A model generated the notes under the pieces. It had not been told where the DNA came from and searched no databases. It saw nothing but the letters and a program-made list of their open reading frames with translations. DNA of 64,000 nt, from assembly GCF_003076515.1 (NCBI RefSeq), contig NZ_CP022390.1:868001-932000 (forward strand), given 5' to 3'. Positions 36,173-44,882 of the stretch are shown piece by piece (the stretch's first letter is position 1; every line of letters starts with the position of its first letter). Both the position numbers and the translations under genes were made by a program. This stretch comes from Alcaligenes aquatilis (lineage in GTDB: Bacteria > Pseudomonadota > Gammaproteobacteria > Burkholderiales > Burkholderiaceae_B).

Positions 36173-36931
36173 ATGATGAACAATCGCTACGGCAAGCTGG
36201 CTTCCTTGGTGTATCACCTGGACAAGCCGGTAGGACGCTCTTTCGGGGATGTGGAGTACTACCTGGAGCGTTTGCATGGCACAAGCGGGCCAATTCTGGA
36301 GCCCGCAGTAGGCACAGGCCGCATTTTGATTCCCTTGCTGCAAGCAGGGCTGGATGTCAGCGGCTTCGATCTGTCCCAGGAAATGCTGGATTACTGCCAG
36401 CGTGAACTGGAACTGCGGTCTTTGAACTCGCCGCTTCAACTGGCAGGGTTTACGGATTTCACGGCAGATCGTCTTTTGGAGGCGATCGTGGTGCCGGCCG
36501 GCTCTTTTCAACTACTGGATTCGTTTGAGCAAGGCATGGCCGCGCTACGCCGTTTTCATGCGTGCTTGAAGCCAGGTGGACGGCTGTTGCTGGATCTGGA
36601 CCCGGTGGCGGCGATTGTGAATGTGCAGCCCGGAATGCGGACCTGGTCGGCACCGCCGCATGGGCTGATTACCCTCAATGCCACTGCTCTGGATAAAGAT
36701 TACTGTGCCCAGGTAAGCCGTGAAATGCATCGCTACGAATTATGGGAGCATGGTGTCTTGCTGGAAACCCAACTGGAACAGTTCTCGCTACGTTGGTGGG
36801 GCGTTCAGGAACTGCGCATGGCGCTGGAGCAGTTGGGCTTTGGTGAGATTGTTATCTCCGGTGGGTATCAATATGGCAAGACGCCTCAGGATATGGACGG
36901 GATTATTTCCTTTGAAGCGCGCAAGCTGTAA
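36173..36931 (+). CDS. Class I SAM-dependent methyltransferase
   Basis: 252 residues with motif I as LEPAVGTGRILIPLLQAGLDVSGFD (shown in part: EPAVGTGR) at about 42-65 and FHACLKPGGRLLLDLDP in the later core. It follows the SPFH/NfeD pair on the same strand after 15 bp. Methyl acceptor unknown. Confidence 0.82.
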   Translation: MMNNRYGKLASLVYHLDKPVGRSFGDVEYYLERLHGTSGPILEPAVGTGRILIPLLQAGLDVSGFDLSQEMLDYCQRELELRSLNSPLQLAGFTDFTADRLLEAIVVPAGSFQLLDSFEQGMAALRRFHACLKPGGRLLLDLDPVAAIVNVQPGMRTWSAPPHGLITLNATALDKDYCAQVSREMHRYELWEHGVLLETQLEQFSLRWWGVQELRMALEQLGFGEIVISGGYQYGKTPQDMDGIISFEARKL

Positions 36932-37046
36932 GGCTGGGGCTGAGCTTGGTGCCAGTAATCGTATTAGTGTGGTGACTAAGGTGGGCACTGTGTCTGCTAG
37001 GGACAAGGGTATAGGCCCATACGTGAATGCTGGTGCTGCACCGGCA

Positions 37047-37478
37047 ATGACAGGGCCGCAAGCTGGATTCGGGTGTCGGGTTATTTCAGCCCTGTCCGCT
37101 TTCATACTGGCTCTACTGCCTGTATTCAGTCCCGCCGCACAAGGGCTGAGCCTGACGCAAGATGAGCAAGGCTGGGTTTATGTGAATGAAAAGGGCGCAG
37201 CAGTGTTACGTCCCTTTATTTACGACAATGGCCCTGATTATTTTGAAGAAGGTCTGGCCCGTTTCGTCGCCAAGGGGAAGATGGGTTTTCACGATCAATC
37301 CCTGAAAGTCTGGATACCGGCGCGTTACGATTTCGCCTTTCCTTTTGTGCATGGTAAAGCCAAGGTTGGCATGAACTGCAAGCTCATCCCTGAAGGCGAG
37401 CACCGCTCGGTTCGCTGTCAGCATTGGGAAACCATTGCCAATCCTTTGACTGCATTACAAGATCAGCCTGAGAACTAG
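37047..37478 (+). CDS. Secreted WG-repeat-like protein
   Basis: About 143 residues. A signal peptide ends at FSPAAQG, followed by QGWVYVNEKGAAVLRPFIYDNGPDYFEEGLARFVAKGKMGF (in part: GWVYVNEKG, EGLARFVAKGKMGF), the pattern of WG beta-rich repeats. The start is uncertain; ATG 37047 gives a sensible signal peptide, while GTG codons at 37023 or further upstream are alternatives. Confidence 0.6.
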   Translation: MTGPQAGFGCRVISALSAFILALLPVFSPAAQGLSLTQDEQGWVYVNEKGAAVLRPFIYDNGPDYFEEGLARFVAKGKMGFHDQSLKVWIPARYDFAFPFVHGKAKVGMNCKLIPEGEHRSVRCQHWETIANPLTALQDQPEN

Positions 37479-37523
37479 CCTGTACACAGTACACTGCAGG
37501 ACAGAACATATCCGGAGAGCACG

Positions 37524-37763
37524 ATGAAAAAATGGGGAATCTTGGGACTGGTTGGCGTTTTGTCTGCTTGCGCGAATCAAGCCTCGACACAGCCACCTGT
37601 GGGTATGGCCAACCCGGCTTCGGCTTATTGCGTGGAGAAGGGTGGGCGATTGGAGATCGTCAATACACCAACTGGGCAAGTGGGCATGTGCACCTTGCCG
37701 GATGGTACGGTGATTGAGGAGTGGGAGCTGATGCGTCGTGACCACCCTTCAGCAAAGTCCTGA
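37524..37763 (+). CDS. DUF333-type small lipoprotein
   Basis: 79 residues: lipoprotein signal ending VLSACAN, then NPASAYCVEKGGRLEIV and MCTLPDGTVIEEWEL, the compact DUF333 motif with two cysteines. CCGGAG precedes the ATG. A paralogue lies at 40096. Followed by a bidirectional terminator. Confidence 0.82.
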   Translation: MKKWGILGLVGVLSACANQASTQPPVGMANPASAYCVEKGGRLEIVNTPTGQVGMCTLPDGTVIEEWELMRRDHPSAKS

Positions 37764-37774
37764 AGCCAGAGAGT

Positions 37775-37801
37775 AAAAGCCAGCGAAAAGCTGGCTTTTT
37801 T
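37775..37801. terminator. Bidirectional intrinsic terminator
   Basis: GCCAGC (37779-37784) pairs with GCTGGC (37790-37795), flanked by AAAA and TTTTTT; shared by the two convergent genes. Confidence 0.9.
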
Positions 37802-37802
37802 G

Positions 37803-38096
37803 TCAGCGTTCGATGCGGACTTCAAAGTACGCTTCAGACTCGCCCAGATCGCGAAAGCCGTCACTCATGGCGCGCGTGGCAGCGGCAATCCATTTCTTGG
37901 CCAGGGCAATGTCCTCGCCGGATAACTCCGTCTCTGCCGTTTCTTCGGCCAATTGCCAGGCTCGATAGGCCTGGACCACAGCCTCCGGGCCTTGCATGAC
38001 TTTTTCTAAGCTGCGGCGAAAACGCTCCTCAGCCTCGCGGCGGCCGCGTTCGGTGATATCGGAAGGAGCGTCGTGCAAAGTAATGGTATAGGACAT
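37803..38096 (-). CDS. Hypothetical protein, 97 residues
   Basis: Charged, probably all-helical soluble protein. The start at 38096 (SYTITLHDAPSDITERG) is preferred over an upstream in-frame codon at 38138 because the conserved-looking sequence begins there. No family recognised. Confidence 0.55.
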   Translation of the reverse strand: MSYTITLHDAPSDITERGRREAEERFRRSLEKVMQGPEAVVQAYRAWQLAEETAETELSGEDIALAKKWIAAATRAMSDGFRDLGESEAYFEVRIER

Positions 38097-38354
38097 GATG
38101 CTTCTTTTTTGCTGTATGGATGAACAGTAATTTAGCATGCCTTTTTATCTTGAGCCAGATTTTTGTGATATCTGCAGCATGAATTGTTAGTTCACTTCTT
38201 TGACGTTTTTGTGCTGCTGGAACCAGGTCGCACGGTTGCTGGGCTCTGGCCGACTGCCCAGCGTTGATGTTCTACCAGGGACTACCCGTTCTAGCCCGTG
38301 GGTATACTGTTCCAAACAGATTTCCGCTCTCTTTTTTCATTGCCGAGGTTCAGG

Positions 38355-39293
38355 GTGCAGCTTGTCGTGATTGGCAGTATTACCGTTGATATTGTGGTCT
38401 CTGGCATGCCAGCCGAGCTGGCGCGTGGCGACAAGCAGGAAGTGGGTTCGATCGACTTGTATCCAGGCGGCGGTGCACTAAATGCGACAGCCAGTTTTAT
38501 GGAGCAAGGCGAGTCGGTTCGACTCTTGGGGGCGCTGGGTCGAGATGGCCTAGGCGGCTGTTTGCGAACCCATATTGAGCAACTAGGTATTGATGTCAGC
38601 AGTATGCAGCGCTGCCCTGATCAACCTACAGGTAAAGCCATTGTTCTGGTAGGGCCTTCCGGAAGTGCTTCGGTGCTGGCCCGACGAGGTGCCAATGCCT
38701 GCTTGCGTGTTCAGGCTCAAGATCTGCAAGCAGACTTGATCTACGTGGCCCCTGTTGCCTTGCAGCCTATGGAAAGTTTGGCGCAGGCCTTAGCTGAAAG
38801 AAGCGAGACGTCAGCTTGTTTGGTGGTCAATCCCAGTGTGGCTTGTTTGCAGCATCAAGGACTTGGATTTCAGCAAGTTTGCGCGCGTGCCGATGTGCTC
38901 GGTTTAAATGCAGTAGAGGCCCAAATGTTGGCAGGTGTTAAGGATACCGATATTGAGCTGGAATTATCCATTCATCAAGCGTGCGAGCTGGCCACGCGTT
39001 TGCAACATCATCCCCAACAAGCTGTGCTGATTACCTTGGGTGTGCAGGGGGCGGTATTGGCTTTTAATGGACAACATTATGTGCAGCCTGCCAGTAAAGT
39101 CATGGTGCGTTCAACAGTTGGGGCCGGGGATGCGTTTCTGTCCAACTTTGCCTTGGCCTGGAAACGGGGGCTGAAACCGCTAGAGGCCCTGGATTTGGCC
39201 AACCAGGCAGCGGCAGCAAGGTTGGAACAGTGGGCGGCCAATACGTTTCCGCCTATGTTCGGGCAAAGCGCGGATGACGTTCTGGCTTGGTGA
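38355..39293 (+). CDS. PfkB-family sugar kinase (ribokinase-like)
   Basis: 312 residues. N-terminal VVIGSITVDIVVSG and YPGGGALNATAS, and the C-terminal signature STVGAGDAFLSNF with the catalytic Asp, mark the ribokinase/PfkB family, which phosphorylates sugars or nucleosides with ATP. The GTG at 38355 has GAGG 6 nt upstream; an open frame extends to 38298 without a ribosome site. Substrate unknown. Confidence 0.83.
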   Translation: MQLVVIGSITVDIVVSGMPAELARGDKQEVGSIDLYPGGGALNATASFMEQGESVRLLGALGRDGLGGCLRTHIEQLGIDVSSMQRCPDQPTGKAIVLVGPSGSASVLARRGANACLRVQAQDLQADLIYVAPVALQPMESLAQALAERSETSACLVVNPSVACLQHQGLGFQQVCARADVLGLNAVEAQMLAGVKDTDIELELSIHQACELATRLQHHPQQAVLITLGVQGAVLAFNGQHYVQPASKVMVRSTVGAGDAFLSNFALAWKRGLKPLEALDLANQAAAARLEQWAANTFPPMFGQSADDVLAW

Positions 39294-39340
39294 GTATTGA
39301 ATAAAAGAACACAGTAAAAACAATCGCAAAGGAAGGGGAG

Positions 39341-39511
39341 ATGGCTGTCACTGTCATTATTGTCGGTTTATATCTACTGGTGATGGTTTTACTGGGCATC
39401 ACACTCTGTCATACCCGTCCCAAGACATGGAAACGTGATACGGCTTTATTAATGGTTACGCCCTTGGCAGTCCCCGTGGTTTACGCAATTTTTACCGTCT
39501 TCAGTGGATAG
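39341..39511 (+). CDS. Small membrane protein (56 residues)
   Basis: AAGGAAGGGGAG lies directly before the ATG. Two hydrophobic segments (about 4-22 and 36-53) are joined by a short basic loop (HTRPKTWKRD). No family recognised; the strong ribosome site and clean topology support a real gene. Confidence 0.6.
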   Translation: MAVTVIIVGLYLLVMVLLGITLCHTRPKTWKRDTALLMVTPLAVPVVYAIFTVFSG

Positions 39512-39712
39512 AGCGCAGACGCGAAGTGTCTGTGCAGAGGCTGTTGTTCCATGTTGCGAGCTTGTTTGCTGCAGAAATACGCTCGTGTGGCTCGAGCCTG
39601 GTCTTTGTGTCTGTGCTGTACGGGATCTTGACAATCGTTGACTTCATGTTCTGAGGAGGGGCAGTTACCATGGTTTCAAGCTTGTTTTAGTTGAAATTTC
39701 AGGATGTGCGCC

Positions 39713-39820
39713 ATGATTACTACCTTGAATCTGATCGATTATGTACCAGTGGTATTAATGCTGGCTGGTTGCGGGATCCTGGGCTTTATTTTGCTGTCTT
39801 TCTGTCTGCATCGCTCATAA
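39713..39820 (+). CDS. Possible small single-span membrane protein (35 residues)
   Basis: Open frame with AGGA 9 nt upstream, one hydrophobic segment (about 11-31) and a basic end (LHRS). It lies in a 580-bp region without larger genes. Real status uncertain. Confidence 0.4.
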   Translation: MITTLNLIDYVPVVLMLAGCGILGFILLSFCLHRS

Positions 39821-40095
39821 ATTGCGCCGGGCATTGTCTTACTTTGTCATAAAACCCGGTTACTTACGCGTGATTTCAACTTCTTCTTTTACTTAACGTG
39901 TTGCTTTTGCTGCACGCCTGCCATTGCTCACTTTTCCTATCTAACAAGTGTAGTAAGCTATTTCCACGATCTGTTTCGCGACCAGCGCCTGAAAGCTTTT
40001 TCTAGCTTGCGTTAACAGCAGACGCTGCTTGGTCAATCATCGTGTCAAATGACAAACCAGGCCTCAGCAAACATCAGGTCAAGGAGAAGGAAATC

Positions 40096-40341
40096 ATGTT
40101 TTTCCGCTTAGTTTCTGCTTGTGCAGGCTCTTTGATGTTATCGGCATGTGCCAGCTCCAGCCAAACGAGCACTGCGCCAGCGACCCAGGCTAACTTGGCC
40201 TCGCTTTTTTGTCAGAGCATGGGCGGACAAACCATTGTTCACGAAAGTGAGCGTGGCGCTTATGGAACCTGTTTGATGAAAGATGGCTCGGAGTCTGAGG
40301 AATGGGCCTTTTACCGTAGCTGGTATCCCCGCATGGACTGA
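40096..40341 (+). CDS. DUF333-type small lipoprotein
   Basis: 81 residues: lipoprotein signal ending MLSACAS, then ASLFCQSMGGQTIVHE and TCLMKDGSESEEWAFYR, paralogous to the protein at 37524. AAGGAGAAGG precedes the ATG at 40096. Confidence 0.8.
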   Translation: MFFRLVSACAGSLMLSACASSSQTSTAPATQANLASLFCQSMGGQTIVHESERGAYGTCLMKDGSESEEWAFYRSWYPRMD

Positions 40342-40445
40342 ATTCTTTGCCAAATGTGGTTTTTTTGTGGTGATACCGCACCGCGATCGTGGGCGAAGGT
40401 GATAAACTTAGCCAATCAAATGTGTTATTTGGGAAGTAGAATCTT

Positions 40446-40481
40446 ATGAACTCAACGCGAACTACCCGTCGGCAAGTCTAG
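40446..40481 (+). CDS. Threonine-rich leader peptide of thrS
   Basis: MNSTRTTRRQV, with threonine at codons 4, 6 and 7, 94 bp before thrS and followed by a terminator. This is the layout of a ribosome-mediated attenuator that reads charged tRNA-Thr. Confidence 0.75.
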   Translation: MNSTRTTRRQV

Positions 40482-40532
40482 CCGTGGCCGCGTAGCGTTT
40501 CGTTTGCTTTCCAAGAACGTTCAATTCAAAAG

Positions 40533-40559
40533 CGCGGCTTTTTCAAGGCCGCGTTTTTT
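40533..40559 (+). promoter_or_regulatory. Attenuator terminator of thrS
   Basis: CGCGGC (40533-40538) pairs with GCCGCG (40548-40553), followed by TTTTTT. The same left arm can instead pair with GCCGCG at 40487-40492, just past the leader stop codon, giving an antiterminator. Confidence 0.75.
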
Positions 40560-40574
40560 ATTTCAGGAAGTGTT

Positions 40575-42497
40575 ATGGTCCGAATCACACTGCCCGATGG
40601 CTCCCAGCGAGAGTTTCAGGGCCCGGTTTCCGTCAGCGAAGTGGCGAACTCGATTGGTACTGGCCTAGGCCGTGCCGCCCTGGCAGGCCGTGTCGGCACG
40701 CCAGGTACCGAGTCGCGTCTGGTGGACACCTCGTATGTGATCGATCAGGACAGCCATTTGGCCATCATCACTGCCAAAGATGCGGATAGTCTGGATTTGA
40801 TTCGTCATTCCACCGCCCACTTGCTGGCTTATGCCGTCAAGAGTCTGTTTCCGGATGCCCAGGTCACGATTGGCCCGGTGATTGACAACGGCTTTTACTA
40901 CGACTTTTCCTACAAGCGCGCTTTTACGCCCGAGGATCTGGAAGCCATTGAGAAGAAAATGGCAGAATTGGCCAAGAAAGACGAAGTGGTCACTCGCGAA
41001 GAATGGCTGCGTGATGATGCTGTTGAGTTTTTCAAGAGTATTGGCGAGGACTACAAGGCAGAGATTATTGCCTCTATCCCGTCCAACGAGCCCATCAGCC
41101 TGTACCGCGAGGGCGACTTTATCGACTTGTGCCGTGGCCCTCATGTGCCATCTACTGGCAAGCTGAAAGTGTTCAAGCTTATGAAAGTGGCCGGCGCTTA
41201 CTGGCGTGGCGACAGCAATAACGAAATGCTGCAACGCATTTACGGCACTGCCTGGGCGACCAAGGAAGATCAGCAAGCTTACCTGACCATGCTTGAAGAG
41301 GCCGAGCGCCGCGACCATCGTAAACTGGGCCGTGAGCTGGATCTGTTCCACTTCCAGGAAGAAGCTCCCGGTCTGATTTTCTGGCACCCCAAGGGGTGGG
41401 TGATCTGGCAACAGGTCGAGCAATATATTCGCCGCGTCTATCAGGACAATGGCTATCAGGAAGTGAAGGCGCCGCAAATTCTGGATTTGTCGCTGTGGAA
41501 GAAAACGGGCCACTGGGACAACTATGCTGAAAACATGTTCACGACCGAGTCGGAAAATCGTGTGTATGGCTTAAAACCCATGAACTGCCCCGGCCATGTG
41601 CAAATCTTCAACTCCGGTTTGCATTCCTACCGTGAACTGCCGATCCGTTACGGCGAGTTCGGTCAATGCCATCGCAACGAACCTTCGGGTGCCTTGCACG
41701 GCATGATGCGTGTGCGCGGTTTTACACAAGATGACGGTCACATTTTCTGTACCGAAGATCAGCTGCAAGACGAGTGCGCGGCCTTTACGGCTCAGTTGCA
41801 AGCCGTGTATGCGGACTTCGGCTTTACCGAGATTTTGTATAAAGTGGCCACTCGTCCTGAAAAGCGCATCGGTGACGATGCGGTCTGGGACAAGGCTGAA
41901 CAAGCCCTGATCGAAAGCTTGCGCCGTACTGGTTGCGAGTTCGAGATCTCTGAAGGCGAGGGCGCTTTCTATGGTCCGAAGATTGAATACACACTGAAAG
42001 ATGCCATTGGCCGTCACTGGCAGTGCGGCACTATCCAGGTGGACTTCTCCATGCCAGCGCGTTTGGGCGCCGAGTATGTGGATGCCCAGGATCAGCGTCG
42101 CGTGCCAGTGATGTTGCACCGTGCTATTTTGGGTTCTTTCGAACGTTTTATCGGCATGCTGATTGAAAACCACGCTGGTGCCTTGCCGGCCTGGTTGGCT
42201 CCAGAGCATGTGGTGGTATGCTGCATTTCTGAAGGTTCAGCTGATTACGCCCAGTCCGTAGCGCAAAACCTGAAGAAAATGGGGTTCCGTGCCTCCTCTG
42301 ATTTGCGTGGTGAAAAAATCACTCGTAAAATTCGTGAGCACAGTATGCAAAAAGTGCCCTATATTCTTGTCGTGGGTGAAAAAGAGCGTGAAAATGGCGC
42401 AGTGGCCGTACGCGCGCGTGGTGGCGTGGACTTGGGCGTCATGCCAATAGCCGATTTTTCAGCACGATTGAAGCAAGAGATCGATAGCCGTCAGTAA
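40575..42497 (+). CDS. thrS: Threonyl-tRNA synthetase
   Basis: 640-residue class II synthetase charging tRNA-Thr. Domains in order: TGS (about 1-60), editing domain with the [10 protein letters not shown] motif (about 75), catalytic core with [10 protein letters not shown] (zinc Cys) and the class II arginine motif [15 protein letters not shown], and the anticodon-binding domain from about residue 540. Length is typical. Its expression is probably set by the leader attenuator upstream. infC follows after 46 bp. Confidence 0.97.
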   Translation: MVRITLPDGSQREFQGPVSVSEVANSIGTGLGRAALAGRVGTPGTESRLVDTSYVIDQDSHLAIITAKDADSLDLIRHSTAHLLAYAVKSLFPDAQVTIGPVIDNGFYYDFSYKRAFTPEDLEAIEKKMAELAKKDEVVTREEWLRDDAVEFFKSIGEDYKAEIIASIPSNEPISLYREGDFIDLCRGPHVPSTGKLKVFKLMKVAGAYWRGDSNNEMLQRIYGTAWATKEDQQAYLTMLEEAERRDHRKLGRELDLFHFQEEAPGLIFWHPKGWVIWQQVEQYIRRVYQDNGYQEVKAPQILDLSLWKKTGHWDNYAENMFTTESENRVYGLKPMNCPGHVQIFNSGLHSYRELPIRYGEFGQCHRNEPSGALHGMMRVRGFTQDDGHIFCTEDQLQDECAAFTAQLQAVYADFGFTEILYKVATRPEKRIGDDAVWDKAEQALIESLRRTGCEFEISEGEGAFYGPKIEYTLKDAIGRHWQCGTIQVDFSMPARLGAEYVDAQDQRRVPVMLHRAILGSFERFIGMLIENHAGALPAWLAPEHVVVCCISEGSADYAQSVAQNLKKMGFRASSDLRGEKITRKIREHSMQKVPYILVVGEKERENGAVAVRARGGVDLGVMPIADFSARLKQEIDSRQ

Positions 42498-42543
42498 AAC
42501 AGAAACGCTATCGTTTTTATCGACATTTTTAGGAGTTTTCGAC

Positions 42544-43068
42544 ATCGCAACCGAGAAAAAACATCGCATCAATGGTGAAATTCGTATTCCAGAGGTGCGA
42601 CTCATTGGAGTCGAGGGTGAGCAGCTAGGTATCGTCAAGGTGCCTGACGCCTTGGCAATGGCAGAACAACATGATGTGGACTTGGTGGAAATCGCCCCTA
42701 CGGCTGCACCACCGGTTTGTCGTCTGATGGATTACGGCAAATTCCGTTATCAGGAACAGAAGCGCCAACAAGAAGCCAAGGCCAAGCAGAAAGTCATTCA
42801 GATCAAGGAAGTCAAGTTCCGTCCCGGCACGGACGAAGGAGACTACCAGGTCAAGCTGCGCAATGTGAAGCGTTTCATCGATGATGGCGATAAAGTCAAG
42901 GTGACTTTGCGTTTCCGTGGTCGTGAGATGGCGCACCAGGAATTGGGGATGCGTGTGCTGGAGCGGGTTCGCGACGAAGTCAGCGAAATCTGTCAGGTTG
43001 AAGCAATGCCCAAGTTGGAAGGCCGTCAAATGGTCATGGTCTTGGCGCCTCGCAAGAAAGCGTCCTGA
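42544..43068 (+). CDS. infC: Translation initiation factor IF-3 with a non-canonical AUC start
   Basis: 174 residues; binds the 30S subunit and checks start-codon pairing. N-terminal [15 protein letters not shown] and the linker [23 protein letters not shown] (in part: [15 protein letters not shown]) are diagnostic. The conserved N-terminus lies upstream of the first ATG-like codon and opens with ATC at 42544, behind AGGAG at 42531. A rare start codon is the known autoregulatory device of infC, because IF-3 discriminates against it. Confidence 0.95.
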   Translation: MATEKKHRINGEIRIPEVRLIGVEGEQLGIVKVPDALAMAEQHDVDLVEIAPTAAPPVCRLMDYGKFRYQEQKRQQEAKAKQKVIQIKEVKFRPGTDEGDYQVKLRNVKRFIDDGDKVKVTLRFRGREMAHQELGMRVLERVRDEVSEICQVEAMPKLEGRQMVMVLAPRKKAS

Positions 43069-43114
43069 TACTTTTGCACGATGCTGCCTGGATCCGCCCA
43101 GGAGCATTATGCGT

Positions 43115-43147
43115 CGCTCGACTCACTCCCAAGTGGTGAGTCGAGCG
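43115..43147 (+). promoter_or_regulatory. Strong hairpin after infC without T-tract
   Basis: A perfect 12-bp stem (43115-43126 with 43136-43147), 9-nt loop, followed immediately by a true terminator. Possibly an RNA processing or stability element. Confidence 0.7.
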
Positions 43148-43151
43148 CAAT

Positions 43152-43187
43152 CGCCTTTGCAGCTCGGCTGCAAAGGCGTTTTTCTCT
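43152..43187 (+). terminator. Intrinsic terminator between infC and gshB
   Basis: A perfect 11-bp stem (43152-43162 with 43168-43178) followed by TTTTT; it ends the thrS-infC transcript. Confidence 0.9.
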
Positions 43188-43196
43188 AGGTGTGAT

Positions 43197-44159
43197 ATGC
43201 ACGTTTTATTCATCATTGATCCTTTGCCCAGCCTGTCGGCTTACAAGGATTCCTCCGTTGCCATGATGCGTGCATTTTTGGCGCGTGGTCATCGCGTCAG
43301 CGTCACATTGCAGTCTGATTTGTATATTTCCCAAAGCCGGGTTCGTACACGTAGTCAGGCTGTAAGCATTGCTGCCGATGCCGATTTGCGTGCGACTTCG
43401 TGGTGGACACACCCCGAACCTGCGACCGAGCAGGAGTTGAATGCCTTTGATGCGGTCATCATGCGTAAAGACCCGCCTTTCGATATGGAATATTCCTATT
43501 CCACGCATTTGCTCAGCTTTGCGCAGGAGCAGGGGGCCAAGGTCTTCAATTCGGGCGCAGCCATTCGTAATCACCCTGAAAAACTCGCGATTACCGAATT
43601 TCCAGAATTTACCCCACCCACTTTGGTCACCCGTGACATGGCCCGCCTGCGTGCCTTTCACCAGGAGCATAAGGATGTGATCGTCAAACCACTGGATGGT
43701 ATGGGCGGCATGGGTATTTTCCGTCTGCAAGATCCAGAGCCCAATTTGGGCGCCATCCTGGAAACGCTGACGGCGAATGGTACGCAAACCATTATGGCGC
43801 AGCGCTACATCCCGGAAATCGTCAAGGGTGACAAACGCATCCTGATTATCGATGGTGAACCGGTGCCTTATGCCTTGGCACGTATCCCCTTGGCTGGTGA
43901 GACGCGCGGCAACCTGGCTGCAGGTGGTCGAGGGGTTGCCCAAGCTTTGTCCGAACACGACTGGCATATTGCTCGTACCCTGGGCCCTGTACTGGCCGCT
44001 CGTGGTTTGCTGCTGATCGGTCTGGATGTGATTGGTGACTACGTCACGGAGATCAACGTGACCAGCCCAACCTGTTTTGTTGAAATCACGGACCAGACAG
44101 GCTTTGACGTTGCGCAGCGTTTTGCCCAGGCCGTCGAACAAGCGACGGGACGCGCGTGA
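43197..44159 (+). CDS. gshB: Glutathione synthetase
   Basis: 320-residue ATP-grasp enzyme joining gamma-glutamylcysteine and glycine. FIIDPLPSLSAYKDSS near the N-terminus, KPLDGMGGMGIFRL (ATP-grasp lid) and EINVTSPTCFVEI (magnesium site) are characteristic. It starts 10 bp after the terminator of infC and overlaps the PTS gene by GTGA. gshA is not in the window. Confidence 0.95.
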   Translation: MHVLFIIDPLPSLSAYKDSSVAMMRAFLARGHRVSVTLQSDLYISQSRVRTRSQAVSIAADADLRATSWWTHPEPATEQELNAFDAVIMRKDPPFDMEYSYSTHLLSFAQEQGAKVFNSGAAIRNHPEKLAITEFPEFTPPTLVTRDMARLRAFHQEHKDVIVKPLDGMGGMGIFRLQDPEPNLGAILETLTANGTQTIMAQRYIPEIVKGDKRILIIDGEPVPYALARIPLAGETRGNLAAGGRGVAQALSEHDWHIARTLGPVLAARGLLLIGLDVIGDYVTEINVTSPTCFVEITDQTGFDVAQRFAQAVEQATGRA

Positions 44160-44563
44160 TTCGCCTTGCCTTGATCATGCATGAGCCTCTGGCCAGTGCG
44201 TTTGCCAGTTGTGCCGAGCACGTCTTGGGTGAAAAGCCCGATCTGTTTGTCTTTGACATACAGGCCGACGAATGCACCGATACAGCGGTAGATCGCTTGC
44301 TGGAGCGGTTGCACACACAAGCGCCGGACGCATTGGCCACGCTGATCCTGTGTGATCTGTACGGTGCCACACCCTTTAATGTGGCCCGACGGGTTCAGCA
44401 AGCTTTGCAAGATCAAGGGCAGGGCGCTTATTTATTGACTGGCACCAATATGTGTATGGTGTTGAAAGCCTTGACCGAGCGACGTGACAATCCTGAGCAG
44501 TTCGCCCAGGATGTCATGGCAGGCGCATTGCGTGGCATTGTTCACGCAGACTGCCATTGCTAA
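44156..44563 (+). CDS. Mannose-type PTS EIIA component (regulatory PTS)
   Basis: 135 residues of the EIIA-Man fold, with the phosphorylatable His9 (LALIMHEPLASAF) and LCDLYGATPFNVA. GTG start overlapping the gshB stop. No PTS permease genes are present, so with HPr and EI downstream it forms a regulatory phosphorelay as in other beta-proteobacteria. Confidence 0.88.
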   Translation: MIRLALIMHEPLASAFASCAEHVLGEKPDLFVFDIQADECTDTAVDRLLERLHTQAPDALATLILCDLYGATPFNVARRVQQALQDQGQGAYLLTGTNMCMVLKALTERRDNPEQFAQDVMAGALRGIVHADCHC

Positions 44564-44597
44564 TTTGAATGTTCATTTTCATTTTTCAGTTGCCCTT

Positions 44598-44867
44598 ATG
44601 CCTAGCGTATCCATCACGATTAGTAATAAATTAGGTCTTCATGCTCGGGCAGCAGCCAAGCTTACTCAGTTGGCTGGCCGGTATCGTAGTGAGATTTTTA
44701 TCGCGCGCGGATCTCAACGCGTGAATGCAAAAAGTATTATGGGTGTCATGATGCTGGCCGCCGGAATGGGGGTCACCGTGGTTATCGACGCTCAGGGCGA
44801 GGATGCCGACCAGGCCCTCAATGATATTCAAGCGTTGTTTGATGCCAAGTTTGGTGAAAACGAATAG
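44598..44867 (+). CDS. ptsH: Phosphocarrier protein HPr
   Basis: 89 residues. His15 in LGLHARAAAK accepts phosphate from EI, and Ser46 lies in NAKSIMGV, a position used by HPr kinase. The ATG at 44598 starts the conserved fold; the frame is open further upstream inside the EIIA gene. Sits between EIIA and EI genes. Confidence 0.93.
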   Translation: MPSVSITISNKLGLHARAAAKLTQLAGRYRSEIFIARGSQRVNAKSIMGVMMLAAGMGVTVVIDAQGEDADQALNDIQALFDAKFGENE

Positions 44868-44882
44868 GGAAGCAATCCATTC

